A DNA stretch of 37,805 nucleotides from Actinokineospora sp. NBRC 105648 (GTDB lineage: Bacteria > Actinomycetota > Actinomycetes > Mycobacteriales > Pseudonocardiaceae), in assembly GCF_030269645.1 (NCBI RefSeq), contig NZ_BSTR01000068.1, forward strand, positions 1 through 37,805, given 5' to 3'. This document shows, one piece after another, positions 21,015 through 30,044 of this stretch; positions within the stretch are counted from its first letter, which is position 1; every line of letters begins with the position of its first letter. The notes under the pieces were generated by a model, which saw only the letters and a program-made list of their open reading frames with translations, was not told where the DNA came from and did no database searches. The translations under genes were made by a program, and so were the position numbers.

Positions 21015-22613
21015 TCAGACCGTCAAGGTCCAGGTGTCGATGTTGCCGGTGTCGTAGGTGTAGATGTCGGTGACCTGCAGCTTCCAGGCACCGTTGCGGT
21101 CCTGGGCCGAGGCGTCCACGGTGTAGGTCTCGTGGATGCCCGCGGCCGAGCTGGCGCCGCCCGCCTTCTTCAGGCTGTAGACGGTGCCGGACGGGCCGAC
21201 CAGGGAGATGGCCAGGTCGGCGGTGTAGGTGTGGTTGATGTCCACCTTCACCTTGCTGGCGTTGGACGCCTTGCCGGTGCAGTTGGCGATGGTGACCGAG
21301 GAGGACACCGCCGTGTTGTTGTCCGGGATGGCCACGTCGTCACCGTTGGTGCCCGGGCCGCAGGTGCCCGGGTCGGGGTCGGGGCCGGGGCCGCCGGTGA
21401 TGAAGCCGCTGTAGAGCAGCTTGTTGGGCGAGCCGCTGCCCGGGTTGGTGACCTTGCCGCTGGTGGCGTTGTTCACCAGGGCGTCCCGCAGGGCCTGCGG
21501 GGAGGTCGACGGGTTGGCCGAGAGGTACAGCGCCGCGACGCCCGCGACGTGCGGGGTGGCCATCGAGGTGCCGGACATGTTGGTGCTGCTGCCCTCGTTC
21601 AGCGACAGCGAAGTGATGTTGTCGCCCGGCGCGAAGATGTCGGTGCAGGTGCCGTAGTTCGAGAACGACGCGCGCGCGTCGTTGCTGCTGGTGGCGTTCA
21701 CCGTGATCAGCGCGGCGGTCTTGGCCGGGCCGGTGGAGCAGGCGTCGGTCGAGCTGTTGCCCGAGGCGACGGCCATCTGGATGCCCGCGTTGACCAGGCC
21801 CGCGAGGGCGTCGTTGCCGATGTCGGCGGTGTCGAAGGTCCAGCTGGCGTTGACCACGGCGGGCTTGACCGCGTTGGCGGTGATCCACTCGATCGCCTTG
21901 ACGCCCGCGGAGTCCGGACCGTTGCCGGTGCAGTCGGTGCCGAGCATGCGGACCGCGACGAGCTTGGCCTTCTTGGCCACGCCCCACGTCTTCGAGCCGA
22001 TGGTGCCCGCGACGTGCGTGCCGTGGCCGAAGCAGTCCTGGCCGTTGCGGCCGTCCTCGATGAAGTCGGCGCCGACGCTGGCCCGGCCCTCGAACTCGCT
22101 GAGGCCGGTCTTGATGCCGGAGTCGGTGACGTACACGGTCACGTTGGACGCGCCCGCGGTCGGGTAGTTGTACTTCTTGTCGACCGGCAGGTTCGCCTGG
22201 TCGATGCGGTCCAGGCCCCAGGTGGGGTTGGTCTGGGTGTCGGCGACCTTGGCGGTGCCGTCCTGGTAGACCTTCTTGACCGCCGGGTCGGCCGCGAGCT
22301 GGCGCGCCTTGGCGTCGGTCAGGCCCTTGACCTGGAAGCCCTGCATCGACTTGGAGAACACGTAGTCGAGGTTCCCGCCGTACTTCTGCACCAGCCCCGC
22401 CGAGGCGGACTGGATGCTCGCCGCCGACGACAGACCCGCGGCGGGCTTGAGGGACACGATGAAGCTGCCGCCCGCGGCGGGCGCGCTTGCCCGCACGTAG
22501 TCGGCCTGGGCCGCGGTCGCCGGGGTCGCGATGGCCACGAGGGCCGCGGCCACGGACGCCGCGCCCACGACCGCGAGCGCGACCCGCCCACGGGGGCGAG
22601 TGGTTCGTTGCAT
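21015..22613 (-). CDS. Secreted subtilisin-like (S8) protease with P domain, copy 1
   Basis: A 532-residue exported protease. The signal peptide (about 1-35) is Arg-rich at the start, hydrophobic, and ends ATAA. An inhibitor-I9-like propeptide follows (FIVSLKPAAG, VQKYGG, FQVKGLTDAKARQLAADPAV). The triad is Asp164 (YVTDSG), His197 (GHGTHVAG) and Ser350 (SGTSMATP); the oxyanion Asn is in ASGN. A Pro/Gly/Asp linker leads to a C-terminal P domain of about 105 residues (IPDNNTAVSSSV, VDINHTYTADLAISLVGPSG, WKLQVTDIYTYDTGNIDTW). The start at 22613 has GGAAGGA nine bases upstream. It is closely related to the next gene and likely a duplicate. It probably acts in extracellular protein degradation or maturation. 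Confidence 0.92.
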   Translation of the reverse strand: MQRTTRPRGRVALAVVGAASVAAALVAIATPATAAQADYVRASAPAAGGSFIVSLKPAAGLSSAASIQSASAGLVQKYGGNLDYVFSKSMQGFQVKGLTDAKARQLAADPAVKKVYQDGTAKVADTQTNPTWGLDRIDQANLPVDKKYNYPTAGASNVTVYVTDSGIKTGLSEFEGRASVGADFIEDGRNGQDCFGHGTHVAGTIGSKTWGVAKKAKLVAVRMLGTDCTGNGPDSAGVKAIEWITANAVKPAVVNASWTFDTADIGNDALAGLVNAGIQMAVASGNSSTDACSTGPAKTAALITVNATSSNDARASFSNYGTCTDIFAPGDNITSLSLNEGSSTNMSGTSMATPHVAGVAALYLSANPSTSPQALRDALVNNATSGKVTNPGSGSPNKLLYSGFITGGPGPDPDPGTCGPGTNGDDVAIPDNNTAVSSSVTIANCTGKASNASKVKVDINHTYTADLAISLVGPSGTVYSLKKAGGASSAAGIHETYTVDASAQDRNGAWKLQVTDIYTYDTGNIDTWTLTV

Positions 22614-22709
22614 TGGAGGAGGTCCTTCCACGATGGTCGACAGCCGTGCGAGCACGGCCGAACAGGGTGTTCGCCCTTCGAGGAGCCCTAAAAGGGGTGC
22701 TGCGAAGGC

Positions 22710-22752
22710 CCGGGCACCCGGTGCGCGATCGCACCGCGCGCCGAGTGCCCGG
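22710..22752 (-). terminator. Nested hairpin after the second subtilase
   Basis: CCGGGCAC (22710-22717) pairs with GTGCCCGG (22745-22752). Inside it CGGTGCG (22719-22725) pairs with CGCACCG (22730-22736). It lies about 60 bases after the stop at 22810 on the minus strand. There is no U-tract, so it may be a terminator or a leader structure of the next subtilase. Confidence 0.5.
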
Positions 22753-22809
22753 TGTCCTTCAACTACCGCCGCGGGCGGTCGTCACCGGCCTGCGGCAACC
22801 GGAACCCGA

Positions 22810-24393
22810 CTAGTTGGTCAGGGTCCAGGTGTCGATGTTCCCGGTGTCGTAGGTCCACACGTCGGTGACCTGCAGCTTCCAGGTGCCGTTGCGGTTCTCG
22901 GCGGAGGCGTCGACGGTGTAGGTCTCGTGCACGCCACCGGCCGAGCTGGCGCCGCGGGCCTTCTTCAGGTTGTAGACCGCACCCGACGGGCCGACCAGGT
23001 CGACGACCAGGTCACCGGTGTAGGTGTGGTTGATGTCGACCTTGACCGAGGTGGTGGTGGCGGCCTTGCCGGTGCAGTTGGCCACGGTCACCGAGGAGGA
23101 CACCGCGGTGTTGGTGTCCGGGATGGCCACGTCGTCGCCGTTGGTGGCCGGGGCGCAGGTGCCCGGGTCCGGGTTGCCGCCGCCGATGAAGCTGGTGTTG
23201 AGCAGCTTGTTCGGCGAGCCCTTCAGGTCGGTGATCTTGCCGGAGCTGGCGTTGTTCACCAGCGCGTCGCGGACCTGCGCCGGGGTGGCCGACGGGTTGG
23301 CCGAGAGGTAGAGCGCCGAGGCGCCCGCGACGTGCGGGGTGGCCATCGAGGTGCCCGACATCGAGGTGGTGCCGCCACCGTTCTTGGTGGAGGTGATGCC
23401 GGTGCCGGGGCCGAAGATGTCGACGCAGGTGCCGTAGTTGGACTCCAGCGAGCCCGCGGTCCAGATGGAGCGCTTGTCGGCGCTGTCGCTGGCCGCCACG
23501 GTGATGGCCTCCGGCGTGCGGGCCGGGCTGGTGCCGCAGGCGTCCTGGTTGTTGTTGCCCGCGGCCACCGCGAAGGTGACGCCCGCGGCGATCGCGCGCT
23601 TCACCGCGTTGTCGGTCGCGGTGTCGCCGCCGCCGCCGAGGCTCATGTTGGCCACGGCGGGCTTGACCGCGTTCTTGGCCACCCAGTCGACACCGGAGAT
23701 GATCTGCGAGAACTGGCCCGAGCCGTTGCAGTCCAGCACGCGCACCGCGACCAGCTTGACCTGCTTGGCCACGCCGTAGGTCTTGGACCCGACGGTGCCC
23801 GCGACGTGCGTGCCGTGGCCCTGGCAGTCCGAGGCGTCGGCGTCGTTGTCGATGAAGTCGTACCCGTCCTTGGCCCGGCCCTCGAACTCCGGGTGGGACT
23901 TGTAGATCCCGGTGTCCACGATGTACGCGGTCACGTTCGAGGCGGTGTTGGCGTAGGTGTACTTCTGGTCCAGCGGGAGGCTGGTCTGATCGATCCGGTC
24001 CAGGCCCCAGGTGGGGTTGGTCTGGGTCTCGGAGATCCGCGCGTAGCCGTCCTGCTGCACGTAGGCCACCGACGGGTCGGCCGCGAGCGCCTTGGCGGCG
24101 GCCTCGTCGAGCTGCACCGCGAAACCGCGGATGGACGCGGTGTAGGTGCTCTTGACCTTGCCGCCGTGCTTGCGGGCCAGGTCGATCGCCTTGCCGTTGG
24201 TCACCGGGGCGGTGCTCTTGTCGTCCTTGAACACGACGATGTAGCTACCCGCCACCGGCTGGGCCACGTTCAGGATCGCGCCGGTGGGCGCTGCCGACGC
24301 CGGGCCCGCCACGGTCGCGACCACGGCGAACGCGGTCGCGGCCACGGCTGTTCCGGCTACGGCGACCCTTCGGGTTTTGCGATCAAGTCGCAT
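22810..24393 (-). CDS. Secreted subtilisin-like (S8) protease with P domain, copy 2
   Basis: A 527-residue exported protease with a signal peptide (RLDRKTRRVAVAG, hydrophobic core, ending ASAAP), an I9-like propeptide (YIVVFKDDKS, FAVQLDEAAAKALAADPSV) and an S8 domain. The triad is Asp160 (YIVDTG), His193 (GHGTHVAG) and Ser349 (SGTSMATP); NMSLGG is intact. The C-terminal P domain ends WKLQVTDVWTYDTGNIDTW and is nearly the same as in the previous gene. I chose ATG 24393, preceded by GGAG; upstream in-frame codons would precede the signal peptide. The two subtilases are tandem, both read leftward, and diverge from the LuxR regulator at 24670. Confidence 0.92.
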   Translation of the reverse strand: MRLDRKTRRVAVAGTAVAATAFAVVATVAGPASAAPTGAILNVAQPVAGSYIVVFKDDKSTAPVTNGKAIDLARKHGGKVKSTYTASIRGFAVQLDEAAAKALAADPSVAYVQQDGYARISETQTNPTWGLDRIDQTSLPLDQKYTYANTASNVTAYIVDTGIYKSHPEFEGRAKDGYDFIDNDADASDCQGHGTHVAGTVGSKTYGVAKQVKLVAVRVLDCNGSGQFSQIISGVDWVAKNAVKPAVANMSLGGGGDTATDNAVKRAIAAGVTFAVAAGNNNQDACGTSPARTPEAITVAASDSADKRSIWTAGSLESNYGTCVDIFGPGTGITSTKNGGGTTSMSGTSMATPHVAGASALYLSANPSATPAQVRDALVNNASSGKITDLKGSPNKLLNTSFIGGGNPDPGTCAPATNGDDVAIPDTNTAVSSSVTVANCTGKAATTTSVKVDINHTYTGDLVVDLVGPSGAVYNLKKARGASSAGGVHETYTVDASAENRNGTWKLQVTDVWTYDTGNIDTWTLTN

Positions 24394-24509
24394 CTGGGCT
24401 TCTCCATTCCGCTCCTCCGGGCGGTCGACACCACTCGGAGGTGTGGCTGCCGGGCAGGGTTCGTAACTGACAGCCACTTGCGGATCACCATCGGGCGGCG
24501 CGCCGATAC

Positions 24510-24541
24510 GAACAATCCGGATATCGGTACGTAGGGATACC
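24510..24541 (+). promoter_or_regulatory. GAACAATC-N13-GTAGGG motif upstream of the LuxR gene
   Basis: GAACAATC (24510-24517), 13 bp, then GTAGGGATACC (24531-24541). It points toward the LuxR gene at 24670 but lies between the divergent subtilase and LuxR genes. The copy at 27942 shares both blocks, the spacing and GGTA before the second block. It could be a promoter or an operator. Confidence 0.45.
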
Positions 24542-24669
24542 CGTCTTTCACCTAAGATCAACTTCTCGGTTCCCCAGCGACCCACCCGGGCGATGGAGTT
24601 TCAGATCACCGCCCGGCCGCCTAGGCTCCGAAAAACCCCAACAGGTGCGGTACGTGCGGGAGAGTGCGG

Positions 24670-27579
24670 ATGACGCGGACACCGAGGCCGAACGCCAAGC
24701 GCGGCACCGGCGCGTCCCTGATGCGCACCAGCTCCCCGGTGCTGGTCGGCCGGGGCGACCAACTGGGCGCGCTGCGCAGCGCGGTGCCCGAGCAGCCCGC
24801 CGTGATCATGATCGAGGGCGAGGCCGGGGTCGGGAAGAGCAGGCTGGTCCGCGAGCTGCTCGACTCCGACCTGGGCCCGCTGCTGGTGCTCATGGGCTAC
24901 TGCCAGCCGGTCGGCGAGCCCTTCCCCTACGGCGCGGTGCTCGAGGCGCTGCGCGGCTCCTACGACCAGCTGACCAGGCACCGGCCCCGGCTGAGCCCGG
25001 TCGCGGGCGTGCTGGGCCCGCTGCTGCCCGAGATCGCCGAGTTCCTGCCCGCCCCGCCCGCCCCCACGGGCGACCCGCGCACCGACCGGCACCGGGTGTT
25101 CCGGGCGCTGCGCGAGGTGATCAGCGTGCTCGGCCCGGTCCTGCTGGTGGTCGAGGACCTGCACTGGGCCGACGACGGCTCGCGCCAGCTGCTCCGGTTC
25201 CTGATGGGTGACCCGCCCGCCAACCTGACCGTCGTGGTCACCTACCGGCGCGAGGACGTGCCCGGCGGGGTCCCGCTCGGCTCGGCCTACCGCCCGCCCG
25301 GCGGTATCACCAGCATGCTGCTCGAGCTGGGTCCGCTGGACGTGGACGAGGTCCGGGCGCTGACCGCGGCGATCCTGGACGAGCAGACCGTCTCGGCCGA
25401 GTTCGCCACCAAGCTGCACGAGCGCACCGCGGGCATCCCGTTCGTGGTGGAGGAGACCCTGCGGGCGCTGCGCAACCCCGCTGGCGCCGTGCACGCCGAC
25501 GGCGCCGCCGCGCGCAGGCTGCTGGACAACGTCGACGTCCCGGTGCTGCTGCGCGACGCCATGGCCGAGCGGTTGGCCGCGCTGCCCACCACCGCGACCC
25601 GGCTGGCCCAAGCCGCCGCCGTGCTCGGCGTGCCCGCGCCCGCCGAGCTGCTCGGCGAGGTCGCCGCGATCGGCGAGCAGCGGCTGCGCACGGCGCTTAC
25701 GCACGCGCTCAACGGGCACGTCCTGCACGAGGCGGTCTCCGGCCGCTACGGGTTCCGGCACGCCCTGGCCCAGCAGGCCGTCTACGACACGCTCAGCGGC
25801 CCGGACCGCCAGCAGCTGCACAACCGGGCCATCGACGCCCTCGACCAGGTCGAGCCGCGCCCGCTGGTGCAGCTGGCCGAGCACAGCGAGCGCGCGGGCC
25901 GCACCGCGGCGTGGCTGCACTACGGCGAGGCGGCGGCCGACCGGGCCGCCGAGCTCGGCGACGCCGGGACGGCGACCGCGCTGCTGCAGCGGCTGCTGGC
26001 CGAGCCGACCGTGCCCGCCGCCGACGTCGACCGGCTCTCGATCAAGCTCGGCCAGGTCGCGCACCTCGGGCTCGACCAGCACGACCCGACCGCGACGCTG
26101 GAGCGCCTGCTCAGCGACCGCAGGCTGTCCACCTCCGCGCGCGGCGAGGTGCGGCTCTACCGGGGGCTGCTGCTGATCCGGCAGGCCGGTGGCGTGGAGG
26201 AGGCGCGCGCGGAGATCGAGGTCGCCGTCGCCGACCTCGCCGAGCGGCCGGACCTGGCCGCCAAGGGCACCTCGGTGCTGGGCCAGCCGTTCACCGGGAT
26301 GACCCCGCTGGCGGAGTTCATGCCCTGGCTCGACCGCACCGTGCACTATCGCGAGACCACCGACAACAACGAGCTGCGCATCTCGCTGCTGGCCAACGAG
26401 CTGGGCTCCAAGCTGCACACCGGCGACCCGACCGTGCTGCGCAACCTCGACTCGCTGCCGGAGAGCGTGTCCACCCCCGGCGAGCAGCGCCAACTGGCCA
26501 GGTTGCTGTGCAACCTGGCCGACGCGTGCACCTCCAGCGGGCACTTCCGGCTGGCCGAGGACCTGCTGCGCACCGGCCTGCGGCACGCCACCGAGTGCGG
26601 CGCCCCGTTCGTGGCCAGCACCGCCCGGGTGACCAAGGCCCGGCTGGACTGGCTCACCGGCGAGTGGACCGGGCTGGCCGAGCGGGCCCTGCGGCTGCTC
26701 GACGAGTACCGCGACCTGTTCCCCAACGCCAGCGAGCTGTGCCTGGTGCTGGGCTCGCTGGCGATGGCCCGCGGCGAGTGGACCGAGGCCACCAGCTACC
26801 TGACCGAGACCGGCGCGTTCGCCCCGGAGGAGTCGATCGCGCCGGTGGCCATCGCGGGCTGCGCGGCGCTGGCGTGGACGATGCTGGCCCAGGACGAGAT
26901 CACCCGGGCCTGCGTGGACGCCGACCGCGGCATGGACATCGTGCGGGCCAAGGGCGTCTGGGCGTGGACCTGCGAGCTCGGCCCGGTCGCGGTGGCCACC
27001 TACCTGGCCGCGGGCCGCGAGCTGGACGCGGAGAAGGTGATCGAGGACATGGCCGCCGGCATCGAGGGCCTGGACGTGCCGATGAGCGTGGCCGCGCTGG
27101 CCCAGTGCCGGGGCAGGCTCGCCGAGGCGCGCGGCGAGCTGGCGAGCGCGGTCGGGCACTACCAGGACTCGGTCGCCCGCTACGACCAGCTGCCCGCGCC
27201 GTACTTCGCCGCGCTGGTCGCCGAGCGGGAGGCGATCTGCCTGCTGCCCGACGACAACGACAAGGGCAGCGAGATCCTCTCCGCGCTGGTGGACACCTTC
27301 GACGGGCTGGGGGCCACCCGCGACGCGGCCCGGTGCAGGCACCTGCTGCGCGGCATGGGCGGCGGCAAGCCGTCGCGGCGCGGCAGGCGCGGCTACGGCA
27401 ACGAGCTCTCCCCGCGCGAGCAGGAGGTGGCGCGGCTGCTCGCGGCCGGGCACACCAACCGGGAGATCGCCGACGTGCTGTTCCTGTCCCCGCGCACCGT
27501 CGAGCAGCACGCCGCGCGCGTGCTGCGCAAGCTGGGCGTGTCCTCGCGTGCGGAGCTGCAGGCCGAAGACCTGAGCTGA
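24670..27579 (+). CDS. LAL-type LuxR-family transcriptional regulator
   Basis: A 969-residue regulator of the large ATP-binding LuxR (LAL/MalT-like) type. The N-terminal AAA ATPase has Walker A GEAGVGKS, a possible Walker B VLLVVEDLHWADDG and the typical FPYGAVLEAL segment. A long middle region is rich in TPR-like helices. The last 60 residues are a LuxR HTH: LSPREQEVARLLAAGHTNRE, IADVLFLSPRTVEQHAARVL, RKLGVSSRAEL. I chose ATG 24670, with GGGAG seven bases upstream; GTG 24664 is an alternative. It sits in the centre of the protease island, divergent from the subtilases and upstream of the carboxypeptidase and trypsins, so it is the obvious candidate to control them. That is inference from position. 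Confidence 0.9.
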   Translation: MTRTPRPNAKRGTGASLMRTSSPVLVGRGDQLGALRSAVPEQPAVIMIEGEAGVGKSRLVRELLDSDLGPLLVLMGYCQPVGEPFPYGAVLEALRGSYDQLTRHRPRLSPVAGVLGPLLPEIAEFLPAPPAPTGDPRTDRHRVFRALREVISVLGPVLLVVEDLHWADDGSRQLLRFLMGDPPANLTVVVTYRREDVPGGVPLGSAYRPPGGITSMLLELGPLDVDEVRALTAAILDEQTVSAEFATKLHERTAGIPFVVEETLRALRNPAGAVHADGAAARRLLDNVDVPVLLRDAMAERLAALPTTATRLAQAAAVLGVPAPAELLGEVAAIGEQRLRTALTHALNGHVLHEAVSGRYGFRHALAQQAVYDTLSGPDRQQLHNRAIDALDQVEPRPLVQLAEHSERAGRTAAWLHYGEAAADRAAELGDAGTATALLQRLLAEPTVPAADVDRLSIKLGQVAHLGLDQHDPTATLERLLSDRRLSTSARGEVRLYRGLLLIRQAGGVEEARAEIEVAVADLAERPDLAAKGTSVLGQPFTGMTPLAEFMPWLDRTVHYRETTDNNELRISLLANELGSKLHTGDPTVLRNLDSLPESVSTPGEQRQLARLLCNLADACTSSGHFRLAEDLLRTGLRHATECGAPFVASTARVTKARLDWLTGEWTGLAERALRLLDEYRDLFPNASELCLVLGSLAMARGEWTEATSYLTETGAFAPEESIAPVAIAGCAALAWTMLAQDEITRACVDADRGMDIVRAKGVWAWTCELGPVAVATYLAAGRELDAEKVIEDMAAGIEGLDVPMSVAALAQCRGRLAEARGELASAVGHYQDSVARYDQLPAPYFAALVAEREAICLLPDDNDKGSEILSALVDTFDGLGATRDAARCRHLLRGMGGGKPSRRGRRGYGNELSPREQEVARLLAAGHTNREIADVLFLSPRTVEQHAARVLRKLGVSSRAELQAEDLS

Positions 27580-27642
27580 GCGCGGGCGCCCGCCAGTACC
27601 CGACCGGCCGCGCCGGGGCGCTCGTCCCGGGGTCCGGACGAA

Positions 27643-27679
27643 AAGAAGAGGACCGTCCAGTGTGGACGGTCCTCTTCTT
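27643..27679 (+). terminator. Strong intrinsic terminator after the LuxR gene
   Basis: A perfect 17-bp inverted repeat, 27643-27659 and 27663-27679, with a 3-base GTG loop; the right arm ends CCTCTTCTT. It begins 63 bases after the LuxR stop. The arm ends supply A- and T-rich tracts on the two sides, so it could work in both directions. Confidence 0.85.
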
Positions 27680-28204
27680 CCGCGGAGCGACGGCGGCGCG
27701 ATCCGGCCCCCTGCATCAAGGCCGGTCGCCGCGCGCGCAGCCGGTGCCGAACGCCTGCGCGGGTCGCCGTGCTCCGGTGGCCGTCCGGTCGAGGGACCGC
27801 ACGGCGTGGCCGGGGTTTTTAACACCTCGGGCGGGAGGAAGACGAGGGCGTGGGCGCCTCCCTCCCGAGTGTCCCGAGGTCGGCGCGGCGGGTGCGGACA
27901 CCAGTCGCGCCGGGGAGGACTCTGCCGGTCCGCGCGGCACCGAACAATCGAGGCTGCGGTAGGTAGGGATACCTATCTATTGCGTCCTGAGGCCCCCGAC
28001 AGAGGTAATCCTCTGGGAAATAACCGGTAACGACGAACTTCCTCCGCAGCCTTGTGGTGGCCGCCGGCGCCGGGTCACCATTCGTCTGCCAAGCCGTGCG
28101 GCCTCGGTCGTGAGGGCACCTTCGGGTTCGTCCGGACCGCGCGGAACAACCACATACCACCTCCAGTGCCGGTCACCCCGGCACCCCTTGCAGGAGGCAC
28201 ACGC
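27680..28204. other. Long intergenic leader region before the carboxypeptidase
   Basis: About 525 bp without a credible gene. The only clear signal is the promoter-like motif at 27942-27973. From there to the GTG at 28205 would be a 5' leader of about 230 bases. I looked for known riboswitch patterns, in particular the cyclic-di-AMP (ydaO) type that precedes cell-wall hydrolases, and did not find one. Confidence 0.5.
27942..27973 (+). promoter_or_regulatory. GAACAATC-N13-GTAGGG motif upstream of the carboxypeptidase
   Basis: GAACAATC (27942-27949), 13 bp, then GTAGGGATACC (27963-27973), followed by TATCT. Like the copy at 24510 it has GGTA a few bases before the second block. It points toward the M14 gene. 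Confidence 0.45.
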
Positions 28205-29878
28205 GTGAAACGCAAACGCCTGTCCGTCGCGGTCGGGGCGGCAGCCGCCCTCGCCCTCATCCTCTCGATGAACACCGGGGCCGCCTCCGCGCGGGCCCCG
28301 CAAGCAACACCCCGGGCCTCGGCCGAGTACGCCGTCGTCGGCGTGAAGACCCACCAGGAGCGCTCGGCGATCGCGAGCACCGGTGCCGCCGTGAACGGCG
28401 TCGAGGACAGCCGCCTGCTGATCACCGCCACGCCGGACGAGGTCCGCAAGATCCAGTCGCTGGGCTTCAAGGTGAACCAGGAGGCCACCGCGGACGTCAC
28501 CGCCAACGGCGCCCGGGGCGCGCTGGCACCCGCGGACTTCCCCAGCGCGGACTCGAACTACCACAACTACGCCGAGATGACCGCCGAGCTCAACCAGGCC
28601 GTCACCGACCACCCCGGCATCATCACCAAGCAGGTGGTGGGCAAGACCTACCAGAACCGCGACATCTTCGCGATCAAGATCTCGGACAACGCCGCGACCG
28701 ACGAGAACGAGCCCGAGGTGCTCTTCACCGCGCACCAGCACGCGCGCGAGCACCTCACCGTCGAGATGGCGCTGTACCTGGTCAAGACCCTGACCGACGG
28801 CTACACCACCGACACCCGGGTCAAGGGCCTGGTGGACAGCCGCGAGATCTGGATCATCCCGGACGTCAACCCCGACGGCGGCGAGTTCGACATCTCCACC
28901 GGCTCCTACCAGAGCTGGCGCAAGAACCGGCAGCCGAACTCCGGCTCGTCGAACGTGGGCACCGACCTCAACCGCAACTGGGACTTCAAGTGGGGCTGCT
29001 GCGGCGGTTCCTCCGGGACCACCAGCAGTGAGACCTACCGCGGCCCGTCGGCCGCGTCGAGCCCCGAGGTCAAGGCGCTGCAGAACTTCGTCGCGGGCCG
29101 GGTGGTCGGCGGCAAGCAGCAGATCACCGCGGGCATCGACTTCCACACCTACTCCGAGCTGGTGCTCTGGCCCTACGGCTACACCACCAACGACACCGCG
29201 CCGGACCTGACCACCGACGACCAGAAAGTCTTCTCCACCATCGGCAAGGCCATGGCGGCGAAGAACAACTACACCCCGGAGCAGTCCTCGGACCTCTACA
29301 TCACCGACGGGTCCATCGACGACTGGCTGTGGGGGGTGCACAAGATCTACGGCTACACCTTCGAGATGTACCCCACCGGCGCCGGTGGCGGCGGCTTCTA
29401 CCCGCCCGACGAGGTGATCAGCCGGGAGACCTCGCGCAACAAGGAAGCGGTCTTCTACCTGCTCGACTACGCCGACTGCCCGAAGCGCTCGATCGGCCAG
29501 ACCTGCGGGACCGTCCCGCCGGACCCGGGCGGCAAGGTCTTCGAGAACGCCAACAACGTCAACATCCCGGACGCCGGTGCCGCGATCACCAGCGACATCG
29601 CGGTCACGGGTGTCACCGGCAACGCCCCGGCGACGCTGAAGGTGGACGTCGACATCAAGCACACCTACCGCGGCGACCTCGTCATCGACCTGGTCGCGCC
29701 GGACGGATCGGCCTACCGGCTGAAGAACTCCAGCACCAGCGACGCCGCGGACAACGTGCTCGCCACCTACACGGTGAACGCCTCCACCGAGGTGGCCAAC
29801 GGGACCTGGAAGCTCAAGGTGCAGGACACCTACCAGGCCGACACCGGGTACATCGACTCGTGGAAGCTGACCTTCTGA
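28205..29878 (+). CDS. Secreted M14 zinc carboxypeptidase with P domain
   Basis: A 557-residue exported enzyme. The signal peptide (KRKRLSVAVGAAAALALILS) ends ASA at about residue 29; a propeptide follows. In the M14 domain the zinc ligands are His179 and Glu182 in HQHAREH and a later His in GIDFHTYSELVLWPYGY; the substrate-binding block is TDLNRNWDFKW and the catalytic Glu is in YTFEMYPTG. The C-terminus after a PPDPGGKVFEN linker is a P domain (VNIPDAGAAI, VDVDIKHTYRGDLVIDLVAP, WKLKVQDTY) nearly identical to those of the next two genes. GTG start with AGGAGG ten bases upstream. It should remove C-terminal residues from peptides outside the cell. Confidence 0.92.
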   Translation: MKRKRLSVAVGAAAALALILSMNTGAASARAPQATPRASAEYAVVGVKTHQERSAIASTGAAVNGVEDSRLLITATPDEVRKIQSLGFKVNQEATADVTANGARGALAPADFPSADSNYHNYAEMTAELNQAVTDHPGIITKQVVGKTYQNRDIFAIKISDNAATDENEPEVLFTAHQHAREHLTVEMALYLVKTLTDGYTTDTRVKGLVDSREIWIIPDVNPDGGEFDISTGSYQSWRKNRQPNSGSSNVGTDLNRNWDFKWGCCGGSSGTTSSETYRGPSAASSPEVKALQNFVAGRVVGGKQQITAGIDFHTYSELVLWPYGYTTNDTAPDLTTDDQKVFSTIGKAMAAKNNYTPEQSSDLYITDGSIDDWLWGVHKIYGYTFEMYPTGAGGGGFYPPDEVISRETSRNKEAVFYLLDYADCPKRSIGQTCGTVPPDPGGKVFENANNVNIPDAGAAITSDIAVTGVTGNAPATLKVDVDIKHTYRGDLVIDLVAPDGSAYRLKNSSTSDAADNVLATYTVNASTEVANGTWKLKVQDTYQADTGYIDSWKLTF

Positions 29879-29907
29879 CCGGTCGGCGACCTCCCCGCTA
29901 GACGGAT

Positions 29908-29942
29908 GCCCCGGACCGGCTGCGCACTCGCCGGTCCGGGGC
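29908..29942 (+). terminator. Hairpin terminator after the carboxypeptidase
   Basis: GCCCCGGACCGGC (29908-29920) pairs perfectly with GCCGGTCCGGGGC (29930-29942) across a 9-base loop, 30 bases after the stop. There is only a weak T-tract (GTCTCC), as is usual in actinobacteria. Confidence 0.7.
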
Positions 29943-30044
29943 GTCTCCAGTTCCGGCCACCGACCACGGCGGCCGTCAGCGAGACCGACCCCACCGCCCA
30001 CCCCCCTGCTCAGCTCCACTGTGGACGGTAAGGAAAGGATGATC

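Noticed and set aside
27974..28204. Cyclic-di-AMP (ydaO-type) riboswitch in the carboxypeptidase leader
   Set aside because: The leader is long enough, but I could not find the conserved GGGGAA/GGGUGAAU-like blocks or their order.
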